This document shows positions 39,386-49,196 of a stretch of 64,000 bases of DNA, piece by piece. The notes beneath the pieces are model-generated. The model had not been told where the DNA came from. It searched no databases and was given only the letters and a program-made list of their open reading frames with translations. Positions within the stretch are counted from its first letter, which is position 1, and the number at the start of each line of letters is the position of its first letter. The translations under genes were made by a program, and so were the position numbers. This DNA is from an uncultured Saprospiraceae bacterium. Its GTDB lineage: Bacteria; Bacteroidota; Bacteroidia; Chitinophagales; Saprospiraceae. The stretch is taken from assembly GCA_937872385.1 (NCBI GenBank), contig CALMSO010000010.1, positions 16,625-80,624 on the forward strand, given 5' to 3'.

Positions 39386-39970
39386 ATGTCCAAAATTGGT
39401 CTTTTTTTTGGTTCTTTCAATCCAGTGCATGTCGGGCATTTAATTATTGCCAATTATATGGCTACCCGTACCGACCTGAGGGAGGTGTGGTTGGTGGTGT
39501 CGCCGCACAATCCGCTGAAGCCCCGCCGCACGCTCGCCCGCGACTACGACCGCCTGCATTTGGTACAATTAGCCATTGGCGATAACCTGCACCTGCGTGC
39601 TTCCGATGTGGAGTTTGGGCTGCCGCAACCTTCCTACACCATTCATACCTTAGCGTACCTGCGCGAACGCCAACCCGACAAGCAGTGGGTGCTCATCATG
39701 GGCGGCGACAACTTAGCAACCCTGCACAAATGGAAAAATTACGAGCAGATTTTGTCCGATTTCGAGATTTACGTCTATAACCGGCCTACGCATACCGACC
39801 CGGAGCTGGCCGACCACCCTGGGGTGCGTTTTTTCGACGATGTGCCGTTGATGCACATTTCTTCTACCTACGTGCGGGAGTGCCTGCGCCAGGGGCTGTC
39901 GGTGCAGTATTTAGTGCCAGATGCCGTATTTCATTATCTGAACGAAAGTAATTTGTATCGCCATTTGTAA
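39386..39970 (+). CDS. nadD: Nicotinate-nucleotide adenylyltransferase
   Basis: NadD adenylates nicotinic acid mononucleotide to deamido-NAD, the substrate of NadE. The start at 39386 (MSKIGLFFGSFNPVHVGHLI) gives 194 residues; an ATG seven codons earlier is less likely. It has the nucleotidyltransferase HVGH motif, WVLIMGGDNLATLHKW, and ISSTYVR (the ISSTxIR motif) near the C-terminus. It follows the lipoprotein gene by 30 nt, and may be co-transcribed with dnaN. Confidence 0.95.
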   Translation: MSKIGLFFGSFNPVHVGHLIIANYMATRTDLREVWLVVSPHNPLKPRRTLARDYDRLHLVQLAIGDNLHLRASDVEFGLPQPSYTIHTLAYLRERQPDKQWVLIMGGDNLATLHKWKNYEQILSDFEIYVYNRPTHTDPELADHPGVRFFDDVPLMHISSTYVRECLRQGLSVQYLVPDAVFHYLNESNLYRHL

Positions 39971-40088
39971 AAAAAACAGGGCATTTACAGCTAAAGTGTC
40001 TTACTGCTTACCTTGAAATTCGTTTTATACAAACAATAAGCCAAGTATTTTGCAGTTTTTAACGGAAATACTTAATCGCAAATATTCC

Positions 40089-42440
40089 ATGATCAATGCT
40101 AAATATCTTCTCTGCTTATGTAGCGTTTGTGTGCTGATGCATACGGCTGGGGCCCAAGATCGGCTGGCGCTGGGGCAATGGCGCTCGCACCTGCCGTACG
40201 TGCTGGGGCAATGGGTAACGCAGAGCGCCGAGCGGGTGTATTACGCCACGGAAGGCTCGGTGGTATCTTACGACAAAGAAGAGCGCTCGACCGAATTTTT
40301 TTCGACGGTGAATGGTCTGAGCAACACCGGCGTGCGCCTGATTCGCTATGTGGAGGGCAGCGACATCCTAATGGTTGTGTATAACAACAGCGTCATTGAT
40401 TTGGTAAAACCGAATGGCATTACAACGCTCAATCAAATCCGGAACTTCCGGGGCATCGTTGGTGAGAAAGTCATCTATGATTTGTTTCCAAGCAACGATT
40501 CATTGGTCTATATTGCCGCCAATTATGGTGTTTCGCTATTGAATATTCGGACCAACCAGTTTCTTTTCACCACCTTCACCGGCGTGGATGCTCGCAGCGT
40601 GCAGGTATTTGAAGGGCAGGTATATTTAGCCACCGATGATGGTATTTATCGGACGCCGCAAAACAACCCCGACATTACCGACATCACTACCTGGCGATGG
40701 TTGGGGCAGGCCGAGCAGTTTCCGCCACAATACAGCAGCAACAGCCTCAGCGTTTATGCTGGGCATTTGTATTTCAATATCAACGATACGTTGTTTCGGG
40801 CGCAGGGCGGGCAGTTGGAGCGCGTCCATTTCGAGCCGGGTTTTCGCTTACAATTTCTCTCTTCCGAAGGGGCACACCTGCTGGCGGGCTACCGCTGCGT
40901 GACTGGCTGCAACCGAGGCAAAACGCTTTATTTTGATGCCAATGGGCTACGAGGTGCTCTGGCCACCGATTGTGTGGGCATACCCAACTACGCCGTCGAA
41001 GATGCGCAGGGCCGCGTCTGGTTGGGCGATCTTTTCCGAGACTTTCGGATGGTCAATAGTGTAAGCGCTACCGATTGCAATCTGATGCGCATCAATTCAC
41101 CGTATTCAGAGTTCAGCTATGACATGACCGTATATAACAACCAGCTTTGGCTGACCACCGGTGGTGTCAATCAAAATTTTAGCTATATCTTCCGCGACCA
41201 CGGCTTTGCTTCCTACATAGACGGCCGCTGGACGATTTACAATCGCTTTACGCAACGCGCCTTGCAGGGCGAAGACCCCAATGACGGCAGCGACGACCTC
41301 TTTGATTTTCTTTCCATTGCGGTGCGCCCCGATAACGGAAAGGTCTATGCTGGCTCCTATTTTGAAGGGCTAATTGAGGTAGATGGCGAGCATTTGACTC
41401 TTTTCAATGAAAAAAATTCGTCCCTCGGTAATGCCGTTGGCGATACCGCACGCACCCGCATCAGCGGACTCGCTTTTGATACCGATAACAACCTCTGGGT
41501 TGCCAATCATACCGCCGAAAATCCGATTTCTGTATTGCGCAGCAATGGCGAATGGCAAAGCTTCCGACCGAGTTGCAACGTTACCGAGTTGCACCGTCTA
41601 ACTATTGATCGCAATGGTTTTAAATGGTTTGCATCCAGTAGCAGCAGTAGCGGCTTGTTGGTATTTGACGAAGGCGATTTGAATAATCCTAATGACGACC
41701 GGTGTCGGGTTTTTACGCAAAATAATAGCAATTTGCCTACCAATTCGACCAACTGCCTCGCGGTTGACTTAGACGGCGACGTGTGGGTGGGCACGGCCCA
41801 AGGGCTTGTCATTTTTGAATGCGGCGGCAGCGTCTTTGACCCTCAATGCATTGGTACCTTGCGCGTTGTAGAACTCGACGGAATCGGAGCCATCCTGCTC
41901 AGCACAGAAGATGTTCGTACTATTGCCATTGATGGTGCTAACCGCAAGTGGGTCGGCACGCGCAACGGCGTTTTTGTGCTTTCGCCCAATGGCGAAGAAC
42001 AGGTGGCGCGGTTTACAGTAGAAAATTCGCCACTCCCCGACAACAATGTCACCGCTATTGCTATCAATCCGCTTAATGGTGAGGTTTTTATTGGCACAGA
42101 AAAAGGCATAGTTGCCTATCAAAGCGATGCCGTAGCTGGCGGCCGCCTCAATCGCGCTATGGCAGAAGTTTTCCCCAATCCAGTACGCCCCGAGTACGAC
42201 GGCCCGATTTCCATCCGAGGGCTGGCCCGCGACGCCAATGTAAAAATCACGGATGTCAATGGCCGTTTGGTATATGAAACCCGCGCCTTGGGCGGACAAG
42301 CCATTTGGGATGGCCGCGACTACAATGGCCGCCGCGCCAAAACCGGCGTCTATTTAGTTTTCAGTACGACCAATGCCCGTTTTGCAGGATTTGATGCACC
42401 GGACGCTGTAATGGTAGCTCGGATTTTAATGGTCAATTGA
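40089..42440 (+). CDS. porZ: Type IX secretion system surface protein PorZ
   Basis: The start at 40089 (MINAKYLLCLCSVCVLMHTA) gives 783 residues and a signal peptide ending at TAGAQ. Two seven-bladed propellers follow, with repeated GLSNTGVRLI, VAANYGVSLLN-like and VWVGTAQGLVIF strands. A T9SS sorting domain ends the protein (EVFPNPVRPEYDGPISIRG). The N-terminal GQWRSHLPYVLGQWVTQSAER and VYYATEGSVVSYDKEERST match PorZ of Porphyromonas. PorZ is part of the attachment complex that delivers anionic LPS to PorU. Its neighbours nadD and nadC are unrelated. Confidence 0.85.
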   Translation: MINAKYLLCLCSVCVLMHTAGAQDRLALGQWRSHLPYVLGQWVTQSAERVYYATEGSVVSYDKEERSTEFFSTVNGLSNTGVRLIRYVEGSDILMVVYNNSVIDLVKPNGITTLNQIRNFRGIVGEKVIYDLFPSNDSLVYIAANYGVSLLNIRTNQFLFTTFTGVDARSVQVFEGQVYLATDDGIYRTPQNNPDITDITTWRWLGQAEQFPPQYSSNSLSVYAGHLYFNINDTLFRAQGGQLERVHFEPGFRLQFLSSEGAHLLAGYRCVTGCNRGKTLYFDANGLRGALATDCVGIPNYAVEDAQGRVWLGDLFRDFRMVNSVSATDCNLMRINSPYSEFSYDMTVYNNQLWLTTGGVNQNFSYIFRDHGFASYIDGRWTIYNRFTQRALQGEDPNDGSDDLFDFLSIAVRPDNGKVYAGSYFEGLIEVDGEHLTLFNEKNSSLGNAVGDTARTRISGLAFDTDNNLWVANHTAENPISVLRSNGEWQSFRPSCNVTELHRLTIDRNGFKWFASSSSSSGLLVFDEGDLNNPNDDRCRVFTQNNSNLPTNSTNCLAVDLDGDVWVGTAQGLVIFECGGSVFDPQCIGTLRVVELDGIGAILLSTEDVRTIAIDGANRKWVGTRNGVFVLSPNGEEQVARFTVENSPLPDNNVTAIAINPLNGEVFIGTEKGIVAYQSDAVAGGRLNRAMAEVFPNPVRPEYDGPISIRGLARDANVKITDVNGRLVYETRALGGQAIWDGRDYNGRRAKTGVYLVFSTTNARFAGFDAPDAVMVARILMVN

Positions 42441-42503
42441 GTTTTGTTACCGAATTACCGATTTTTATGCCAATTTTGCAGCCAAACCAAAACGATTAAC
42501 ACT

Positions 42504-43364
42504 ATGACTACTTCCCCACACACCGAAGCCCTGTTGACGGATTTCATAGCACGCGCCTTGCAGGAAGACGTGGGCCTCGGCGATCATACCTCCCTGGCTT
42601 GCATCTCGGCCGATAGCCGCAACCGCGCCAAATTATTAGTAAAAGACCCTGGCATCATTGCCGGCATTGAAGTAGCGCGGCGCATTTTTCAACAAGCCGA
42701 CCCCGAAGCGAATTTTCAAGCACACCTTGAAGACGGAGCTGCCGTCAGCTACGGTGACATCGCCTTTGAAGTGGAGTGTAATACCCGCGCCCTGCTGCTG
42801 GCCGAGCGCCTTTGCCTCAATACTATGCAGCGCATGAGCGGCATTGCTACGCTCAGCAATCGCTTTCATTTTGAAGTGGAAGACCTGCCGGTGAAAATTT
42901 TAGATACCCGAAAAACGACTCCGCTCATCCGGTTTCTTGAAAAATGGGCGGTGCGATTGGGTGGGTGCAACAATTACCGCGACGGACTCTACGATTGGTT
43001 TATGATCAAAGACAATCACATCGAAGCCTGCGGAGGCATCGCGCAGGCTATTGAGCGCGTGCATCAATACCGAATAGAAAAAGAACTTGAACACCTCGGC
43101 GTCACTGTGGAGGTACGCAATCTTGTAGAACTTTACGAAGCCCTCGAAGCCGGGCACATCACTCGTATTATGCTCGACAATTTTGAAATACCCCTTTTGA
43201 AAGAAGCGGTTGCTATTGTAAATCAACGCTTTGAAACCGAAGCCTCCGGCGGCATTACCATTCACAACGTACGCAAGGTAGCCCTCACCGGCGTGGACTA
43301 CATCTCGGTGGGCGCGCTCACGCATTCGGCTACCAGCCTTGATCTGAGTTTGAAAATTGTATGA
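42504..43364 (+). CDS. nadC: Quinolinate phosphoribosyltransferase (carboxylating)
   Basis: NadC converts quinolinate and PRPP to nicotinic acid mononucleotide. The start at 42504 (MTTSPHTEALLTDFIARALQ) gives 286 residues; the longer frame overlaps the porZ end and adds unlike residues. It has EDVGLGDHTS, LLAERLCLNTMQRMSGIAT, ILDTRKTTP and the basic substrate region KWAVRLGGCNNYRDGLYD, with VEVRNLVELYEAL. It lies 63 nt after porZ. No palindrome of the nadA/nadE type is present upstream. Confidence 0.96.
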   Translation: MTTSPHTEALLTDFIARALQEDVGLGDHTSLACISADSRNRAKLLVKDPGIIAGIEVARRIFQQADPEANFQAHLEDGAAVSYGDIAFEVECNTRALLLAERLCLNTMQRMSGIATLSNRFHFEVEDLPVKILDTRKTTPLIRFLEKWAVRLGGCNNYRDGLYDWFMIKDNHIEACGGIAQAIERVHQYRIEKELEHLGVTVEVRNLVELYEALEAGHITRIMLDNFEIPLLKEAVAIVNQRFETEASGGITIHNVRKVALTGVDYISVGALTHSATSLDLSLKIV

Positions 43365-43464
43365 TTTTCAAGCCTGGGCAAATCGCAATTAGGAAGACTT
43401 TAGATAATAGATAATAGACAATAGATTTTAGATGCCAGATTTCAGATTTTGGAACTGCCCCATC

Positions 43465-43494
43465 AACTTCTCAACTTTTAAACCCCTCTAAACC
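43465..43494 (-). repeat. Inverted copy of the TTGAG-type low-complexity repeat
   Basis: Read on the minus strand, GGTTTAGAGGGGTTTAAAAG followed by TTGAGAAGTT nearly matches 35462-35491. It is 3' to uvrA. Confidence 0.65.
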
Positions 43495-43525
43495 AATTCA
43501 CCATTCCCTCTATTCAATCTATTAC

Positions 43526-46384
43526 TTAATTCAGCTTTTCTGCTATAAACGCTGCCGTTTGGGATGCTTTTACCTTCGCCAAATCTTCCGGTCGCCCTTC
43601 AAATACGAGCTGCCCGCCGTGTCGGCCGCCCTCTGGCCCGAGGTCTATGATCCAGTCGGCACACTTGGCTACTTCCATATTGTGTTCTACCACCAGCACG
43701 GTGTGTCCTTTTTCTACAAGGGCATTGAGTGCGTCGAGTAGCTTGCGAATATCATGGAAATGCAAGCCAGTCGTGGGTTCATCAAAAATGAATAGGATAT
43801 TTTCGGTATTGCGCTCTTTGGTAAGAAAAGATGCCAGCTTCACGCGCTGCGCCTCCCCGCCCGACAGCGTGCTGGAGGATTGCCCTAATTTTACATAACC
43901 CAGCCCGACATTATATAATGGCTGAATTTTATTTACTATTTCTTTTACATCGGCAAAAAAATCGAGCGCTTCTTCTACGCTGAGGTCCAGCACATCATAT
44001 ATGCTTTTACCTTTATATTCTACTTCCAGCACTTCGGCCTTGAAGCGCTTACCTTTGCACTCCTCGCATTCGAGGCGCACATCAGCGAGGAATTGCATTT
44101 CGATTACTTGCTCGCCTTCGCCCTTGCAGGTATCGCAGCGGCCGCCGTCCACGTTGAACGAAAAAGACGCAGGCTTGAAACCACGTATTTTGGCCAACTG
44201 TTGTTTGGCAAATAAATCTCGTATGGCATCGTACGCTTTTACGTAAGTAACTGGATTAGAGCGAGATGACTTGCCAATCGGGTTTTGATCTACCATTTCC
44301 ACCTGCGTGAGCCGCTTCAGGTCGCCTTCAATGCCGCTGTGCAAGCCGGGCGCTTTGGGCGTGTTCTCGCCGAAGTGTTTTTTTAAGGCTGGGTACAAAA
44401 TTTGCTTGACCAAAGTCGTTTTCCCCGACCCCGATACGCCGGTGACCACCGTGAGCGCATTGAGTGGAATCTTTACATCAATATTTTGCAAATTATGCTG
44501 TCGTGCACCTTTTATTATAATATAATTTACCAACTTACGCCGCACTTCCGGCACAGGTATGCGCATGCGGCCGCTCATGTATTTAGTCGTAAGGCTTTCA
44601 GTAGCATCATCATAAATAGCATCGTAACTACCGGCAAATATTACTTCACCGCCGTGAATGCCCGCAGCCGGCCCAATATCTACTAAATAATCAGCATTTT
44701 TTATGATATCCTCTTCATGTTCTACTACAATGACGGTATTGCCGAGGTCGCGCAGGGCTTTCAAAACCGTCACCAAGCGGGCACTATCGCGTGGGTGCAG
44801 CCCCACGCTCGGCTCGTCGAGGATGTACATCGAACTGGTGAGATTGCTGCCGAGGGTGCGCGTAAGATTGATGCGTTGCGTTTCGCCGCCCGACAGGGTG
44901 GCCGAGAGCCGATTCAGGGTCAGATAACTCAAGCCCAGATCGCACATGTAGCGCAGGCGATTGGTGATTTCGAGCAGCAGGCGGCGCCCGATTTGCGCGT
45001 CAAACTCATTAAATTCAAGGCTTTCGATGTGCACCAGCAACTCGTCAATGGGCATGTCCACCAATTCCGTGATGGGCTGGCCCGCGATTTTCACGTAAGT
45101 GGCTTCCTTGCGCAAGCGCCCGCCCTCGCAAGTGGGGCAAAGCGTTTTGCCGCGATAGCGTGCCAGCATCACGCGGTTCTGGATTTTGTAAGTTTTTTCT
45201 TCCAATTCTTCAAAGAAAGCATGGATGCCTTGGAAATGCGCATTGCCCGTCCAGAGCAGGCGGCGCTGTTCTTTGCTCAAATCTTGATACGGCGTATGCA
45301 CCGGAAAATCAAAACGATGCGCCGTTTCGAGCAGTGTGTCAAGCCAAAGCCCATATTTTTCGCCACTCCAGGCAGCGATGGCTCCTTCGTACACCGATTT
45401 CGACTTGTCGGGCACCACCTTTTCTTCGTCAATGCCCATCACCTGGCTGAAGCCCTCGCAGGTAGGGCAGGCGCCGTAGGGATTGTTGAAATTGAACAAT
45501 TGCGGTGTGGGTTCGAGGAAGGTAATGCCGTCGAGTTCAAAGCGATTGTTAAAGCCGCGCTGCTCGCCCTCGATGACATCCACTACGCATTCGCCTTCAC
45601 TTTCGTAAAATGCCGTTTGCACAGAATCCGCAATGCGCTTGGTGTTTTCCTCGTCGGCGGACGTCACCACGAAGCGGTCAATCAGGATGAGCGGGTTTTT
45701 CTTTTGAATAACCGTGATTTTTTTAGCCAAATCGGCGGACTTCTTTTCCAGCACTTCTTGGATGTCTTTTAGCTCGCCGCCCAATAGCGCCCGCGTGTAG
45801 CCTTTTTGCAACAGCAGCCCAAGCTCCTGCCCAAAGGTGCGATCCTTATATTTGTAAGGCAATGGAATGAACAATTGTACTCGCGTACCTTCCGCTTGCT
45901 GCTGAATGAAATCCACCACATCCGATACTTCGTGCCGCTTGACCACATTCCCAGACACGGGCGAGTACGTCTTGCCCAGGCGCGCGTAGAGCAGGCGCAG
46001 GTAGTCATACACTTCGGTGAGGGTGCCTACGGTTGAGCGGGCATTGGCGGTGCTCACTTTTTGTTCAATAGCAATAGCCGGACAGATGCCCTTGATGTAG
46101 TCCACGTCGGGTTTTTTCATGCGCCCCAGAAACTGCCGGGCGTAGCTGGAAAGGCTTTCCACATAGCGGCGCTGCCCCTCGGCGTAGAGGGTGTCAATAG
46201 TGATGGACGACTTGCCGCTGCCCGATACACCAGTGACCACCACGAGTTTGTTTTTGGGAATAGCCAGGCTAACGTTGCGCAGGTTATTGGCCCGAGCGCC
46301 TTTGATAAAAATGACGTCTCGGAAGTCTTTCGGCTCGGCAGGCTCAACAAGCACAGTGGTTTCGGCAGTTTTTTTCTTCGGCAT
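43526..46384 (-). CDS. uvrA: Excinuclease ABC subunit A
   Basis: UvrA finds helix-distorting damage as a dimer and loads UvrB. The 952-residue protein has two ABC cassettes. The first Walker A GVSGSGKSS is at 52-60; the second is TGVSGSGKTTLVKQ. Zinc modules CPTCEG and CDTCKGEGEQV/CEECKGKRF are present, and two ABC signatures (LSGGETQR, LSGGEAQR) appear. It is monocistronic, and UvrB is elsewhere in the window. The protein is complete and shows no frame breaks. Confidence 0.98.
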   Translation of the reverse strand: MPKKKTAETTVLVEPAEPKDFRDVIFIKGARANNLRNVSLAIPKNKLVVVTGVSGSGKSSITIDTLYAEGQRRYVESLSSYARQFLGRMKKPDVDYIKGICPAIAIEQKVSTANARSTVGTLTEVYDYLRLLYARLGKTYSPVSGNVVKRHEVSDVVDFIQQQAEGTRVQLFIPLPYKYKDRTFGQELGLLLQKGYTRALLGGELKDIQEVLEKKSADLAKKITVIQKKNPLILIDRFVVTSADEENTKRIADSVQTAFYESEGECVVDVIEGEQRGFNNRFELDGITFLEPTPQLFNFNNPYGACPTCEGFSQVMGIDEEKVVPDKSKSVYEGAIAAWSGEKYGLWLDTLLETAHRFDFPVHTPYQDLSKEQRRLLWTGNAHFQGIHAFFEELEEKTYKIQNRVMLARYRGKTLCPTCEGGRLRKEATYVKIAGQPITELVDMPIDELLVHIESLEFNEFDAQIGRRLLLEITNRLRYMCDLGLSYLTLNRLSATLSGGETQRINLTRTLGSNLTSSMYILDEPSVGLHPRDSARLVTVLKALRDLGNTVIVVEHEEDIIKNADYLVDIGPAAGIHGGEVIFAGSYDAIYDDATESLTTKYMSGRMRIPVPEVRRKLVNYIIIKGARQHNLQNIDVKIPLNALTVVTGVSGSGKTTLVKQILYPALKKHFGENTPKAPGLHSGIEGDLKRLTQVEMVDQNPIGKSSRSNPVTYVKAYDAIRDLFAKQQLAKIRGFKPASFSFNVDGGRCDTCKGEGEQVIEMQFLADVRLECEECKGKRFKAEVLEVEYKGKSIYDVLDLSVEEALDFFADVKEIVNKIQPLYNVGLGYVKLGQSSSTLSGGEAQRVKLASFLTKERNTENILFIFDEPTTGLHFHDIRKLLDALNALVEKGHTVLVVEHNMEVAKCADWIIDLGPEGGRHGGQLVFEGRPEDLAKVKASQTAAFIAEKLN

Positions 46385-46772
46385 GATTCAATTGGTATAA
46401 TGGTGTGTGATGGCTTCAGGACACACTAAAGCAGTCACAATTATAGGTAATAAGTACGCCTTGTTAGAAACAAAAAAAAACGGGCAGGGTTTTGCAAGCT
46501 TCTGCCAAAATACGTACGAGCCTTTGGTAAAACACCCTGGCAAACCTTCCAAGATACCATCCATTTAGCTTAAAAAAACAGCTCGATGAGCTATCTTGGC
46601 GGGGGAATGCAGCAAAGGAGGAGATCACTCGGGTACTTCAAATCTCTGACAGCTGATAGCGCCTCGAAAATGCCAACCGTCAAATGAAGTCTTGTCTATT
46701 ACAAATAAAGCCAATAAAAATTTTTTCCTTTCGCAAAATCCAGTTATTTTCCGGCATAAAAATTAAAATCAA
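46385..46772. other. Divergent intergenic region between uvrA and the alpha/beta hydrolase
   Basis: No gene was recognised in these 388 bp. A short palindrome AGCTC-GAT-GAGCT lies at 46580-46592. No consensus promoter pair was assigned. Confidence 0.4.
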
Positions 46773-47609
46773 GTGCAAGACTGGATGTATGTTTTGTTAG
46801 TGAATATTGGCATCGCTTATGCTGGCGCGTGCGCCCTGTTCTATTTTTTGCAGGATTACTTCTTCTTTCGCCCTGAAATCTTGCCTAAACAGTTTGAGTA
46901 TCGCTATCCGTTTCCGTTTGACGAGGTGAATTTCGAAATGGAAGACGGTGGGCAAATCAATGGCATACACTTCAAAGTACCCAATTCGCGGGGGGTGGTA
47001 TTCTACTTGAAAGGCAACTCGCGCAGCATCAAAGGCTGGGGCAAATTTGCCCGTGATTTTGTGAGCAAAGGCTATGATTTTTTTATGATTGACTATCGCG
47101 GCTTTGGCAAAAGCTCGGGCCGCCGCACCGAGCCGACCATTTACAACGACGCACAAACGGTATATAAATGGCTCAGTACAGTGTATCCCGAATCGGAAAT
47201 TATCCTTTACGGGCGTTCCATTGGCAGTGGCATCGCTGCGCGCATTGCTTCCTGGAATAAGCCCAAAATGCTCATCCTCGACTCGCCGTATTATAGCTTT
47301 TTGCACAATATCAGGCGCTATGGCTTCTGGTTGCCGCTCAAATATCTATTGCGCTATCAGATACGCACCGACCAATTCATCCGGAAAGTAACCTGCCCAA
47401 TTTTTATCATCCATGGCAACCGGGACCGCCTCATTCCTTATAGTCATGGCAAACGACTACATCAGGCGGCCCAAGATCGCAGTACGCTGATTACCATAGA
47501 AGGCGGCGGGCATAATAATCTGCCCGATTTTCCGCAGTACCATGAATATCTGTATGATATCCTGAATGATATGCCCATCGGGGCGGCGCAGGAACTGCAA
47601 GTAGCTTGA
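46773..47609 (+). CDS. Membrane-anchored alpha/beta hydrolase (S33-like)
   Basis: The 278-residue protein starts at a GTG (46773) and has a membrane helix at about 6-26 followed by an alpha/beta-hydrolase. The nucleophile Ser149 is in GRSIGSG, the acid Asp lies in HGNRDRLIPY, and the His in GGGHNNLPDF. Relatives are BEM46-like and ABHD13-like serine hydrolases with unknown substrates. The catalytic domain would face the cytosol or periplasm depending on helix orientation, which is not decided here. Confidence 0.85.
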   Translation: MQDWMYVLLVNIGIAYAGACALFYFLQDYFFFRPEILPKQFEYRYPFPFDEVNFEMEDGGQINGIHFKVPNSRGVVFYLKGNSRSIKGWGKFARDFVSKGYDFFMIDYRGFGKSSGRRTEPTIYNDAQTVYKWLSTVYPESEIILYGRSIGSGIAARIASWNKPKMLILDSPYYSFLHNIRRYGFWLPLKYLLRYQIRTDQFIRKVTCPIFIIHGNRDRLIPYSHGKRLHQAAQDRSTLITIEGGGHNNLPDFPQYHEYLYDILNDMPIGAAQELQVA

Positions 47610-47644
47610 GTCTCTTTTTTTGCAACTCCCCGTCCTGCTAAGAC

Positions 47645-47697
47645 ATGAAAAGTTGAGAAGGTTGAGAAGGTTGAGAAGGTTGAGAAGTTGAGGGGGT
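47645..47697. repeat. Tandem TTGAGAAGG low-complexity repeat
   Basis: Short 10-bp units of the form GTTGAGAAG recur about four times before a G-rich end, between the alpha/beta hydrolase and acyl-CoA dehydrogenase. It is related to the tracts at 35421, 43465 and 61240. Confidence 0.7.
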
Positions 47698-47747
47698 GAT
47701 GTCTCGTCCTGCTAACATCACTTCCTGCCCCCCCTTTCAAGCTTTTC

Positions 47748-48935
47748 TCACACTTTTTGCAATACCTGCTCCGAGAGCATGGGCTGGTACAACTGCCCTT
47801 CGAGCACTGCACGGGATATGACGATGCGTTGCACTTCTGAGGTACCTTCGTAGATCTGCGTGATTTTGGCGTCGCGCATGAGCCGCTCCACGTGGTATTC
47901 TTTTACAAAACCATAACCGCCGTGTATTTGTACAGCTTCTACGGTGTGGCGCATGGCTACTTCTGAGGCATAAAGCTTGGCCATGGAGCTGGCCGTAGCG
48001 TAGTCCATCCCGTGGTCTTTCATCCAAGCAGAGCGATAGACCAGGAGTTTGGCCGCTTCGATTTCGGTAGCCATGTCCGCCAGTTTGAATGCAATGGCCT
48101 GATGCTGGCTGATGGGCTTGCCAAAAGCTTGCCGCTCTTTGGCGTAAGCCACCGACAGTTCGTACGCACCACCGGCAATGCCGAGTGCCTGTGCGGCGAT
48201 GCCAATGCGCCCGCCTTCGAGGGTTTTCATGGCAAATTTGAAGCCGAAGCCATCTTCGCCGATGCGATTTTCCTTGGGCACTTTTACATCATTGTACATA
48301 ATGGTATGCGTATCCGAAGAGCGGATGCCGAGTTTGTCTTCTTTGGCGCCAATCACCACGCCTTCCCAGTCGGTTTCTACCAGCAGCGCGTTGATACCGC
48401 GATGCCCTTTGCCGGGGTCGGTTTGTGCCATCACAATGTGTAGCTTCGAGGTGCCACCATTCGTGATCCAGTTTTTGGTGCCATTGAGGAGGTAATAATC
48501 GCCCATGTCCACAGCAGTAGTGCGCTGGCTGGTAGCGTCGCTGCCTGCTTCCGGCTCGGAAAGGCAAAACGAGCCAATCCATTCGCCGCTGGCGAGTTTG
48601 GGCAGGTATTTTGCTTTTTGTGCTTCCGTACCAAACTTTTCAATGCCCCAATTGACCAAAGAATTTTGCACCGACATAATGACTGAGCAGGAGCTGTCCA
48701 CCTTCGAGATTTCTTCCATAGCCAGCACGTAGGAAAGCGTATCCATGCCGCCGCCGCCGTACGCTTCGGGCAGCATCATACCGAAAAAGCCCAATTCCGC
48801 CATTTTGCGTACCTGTTCGGTTGGATATTGCATTTTGGCGTCTCGCTCTATCACGCCTGGCTTCAGCTCTATTTGGGCGAAATCCCGGGCTGCCTGCTGC
48901 ACCGCGAGATGCTCTTCATTCAATTCAAAAAACAT
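47748..48935 (-). CDS. Acyl-CoA dehydrogenase (short-chain, butyryl-CoA dehydrogenase-like)
   Basis: The 395-residue FAD enzyme oxidises acyl-CoA to enoyl-CoA in beta-oxidation or branched-chain amino-acid breakdown. It has FCLSEPEAGSDATSQRT, GTKNWITNGGTS and the catalytic Glu in QIYEGTSEVQR. YAKERQAFGKPISQHQAIAFKLADM is the usual dimer region. Chain length specificity cannot be read directly, but the whole sequence resembles the short-chain group. It stands alone on the minus strand. Confidence 0.92.
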   Translation of the reverse strand: MFFELNEEHLAVQQAARDFAQIELKPGVIERDAKMQYPTEQVRKMAELGFFGMMLPEAYGGGGMDTLSYVLAMEEISKVDSSCSVIMSVQNSLVNWGIEKFGTEAQKAKYLPKLASGEWIGSFCLSEPEAGSDATSQRTTAVDMGDYYLLNGTKNWITNGGTSKLHIVMAQTDPGKGHRGINALLVETDWEGVVIGAKEDKLGIRSSDTHTIMYNDVKVPKENRIGEDGFGFKFAMKTLEGGRIGIAAQALGIAGGAYELSVAYAKERQAFGKPISQHQAIAFKLADMATEIEAAKLLVYRSAWMKDHGMDYATASSMAKLYASEVAMRHTVEAVQIHGGYGFVKEYHVERLMRDAKITQIYEGTSEVQRIVISRAVLEGQLYQPMLSEQVLQKV

Positions 48936-49196
48936 ATTGGTAATGATTTAGTCAGGTTTTCAAAATAATTCAGCAGCGAATTTACGCTAAATTTCAACAA
49001 TGAGCAAACACAAAGGTTCCCTTCCTATCCAAAACGCTCCTGATTTTTCTGGACAAAACAACTTCTGCGGCGAGCGTTTGTTTTTTTGCAAAATGCCAAA
49101 CCGAAAGTAATTGGCTGCCTTGCGTCGGTTTTATATTATAAAAAGCAGTCCGCACGAGTAGATAAAAATGACCAACTTTGCCATAAAAGTGCATCC

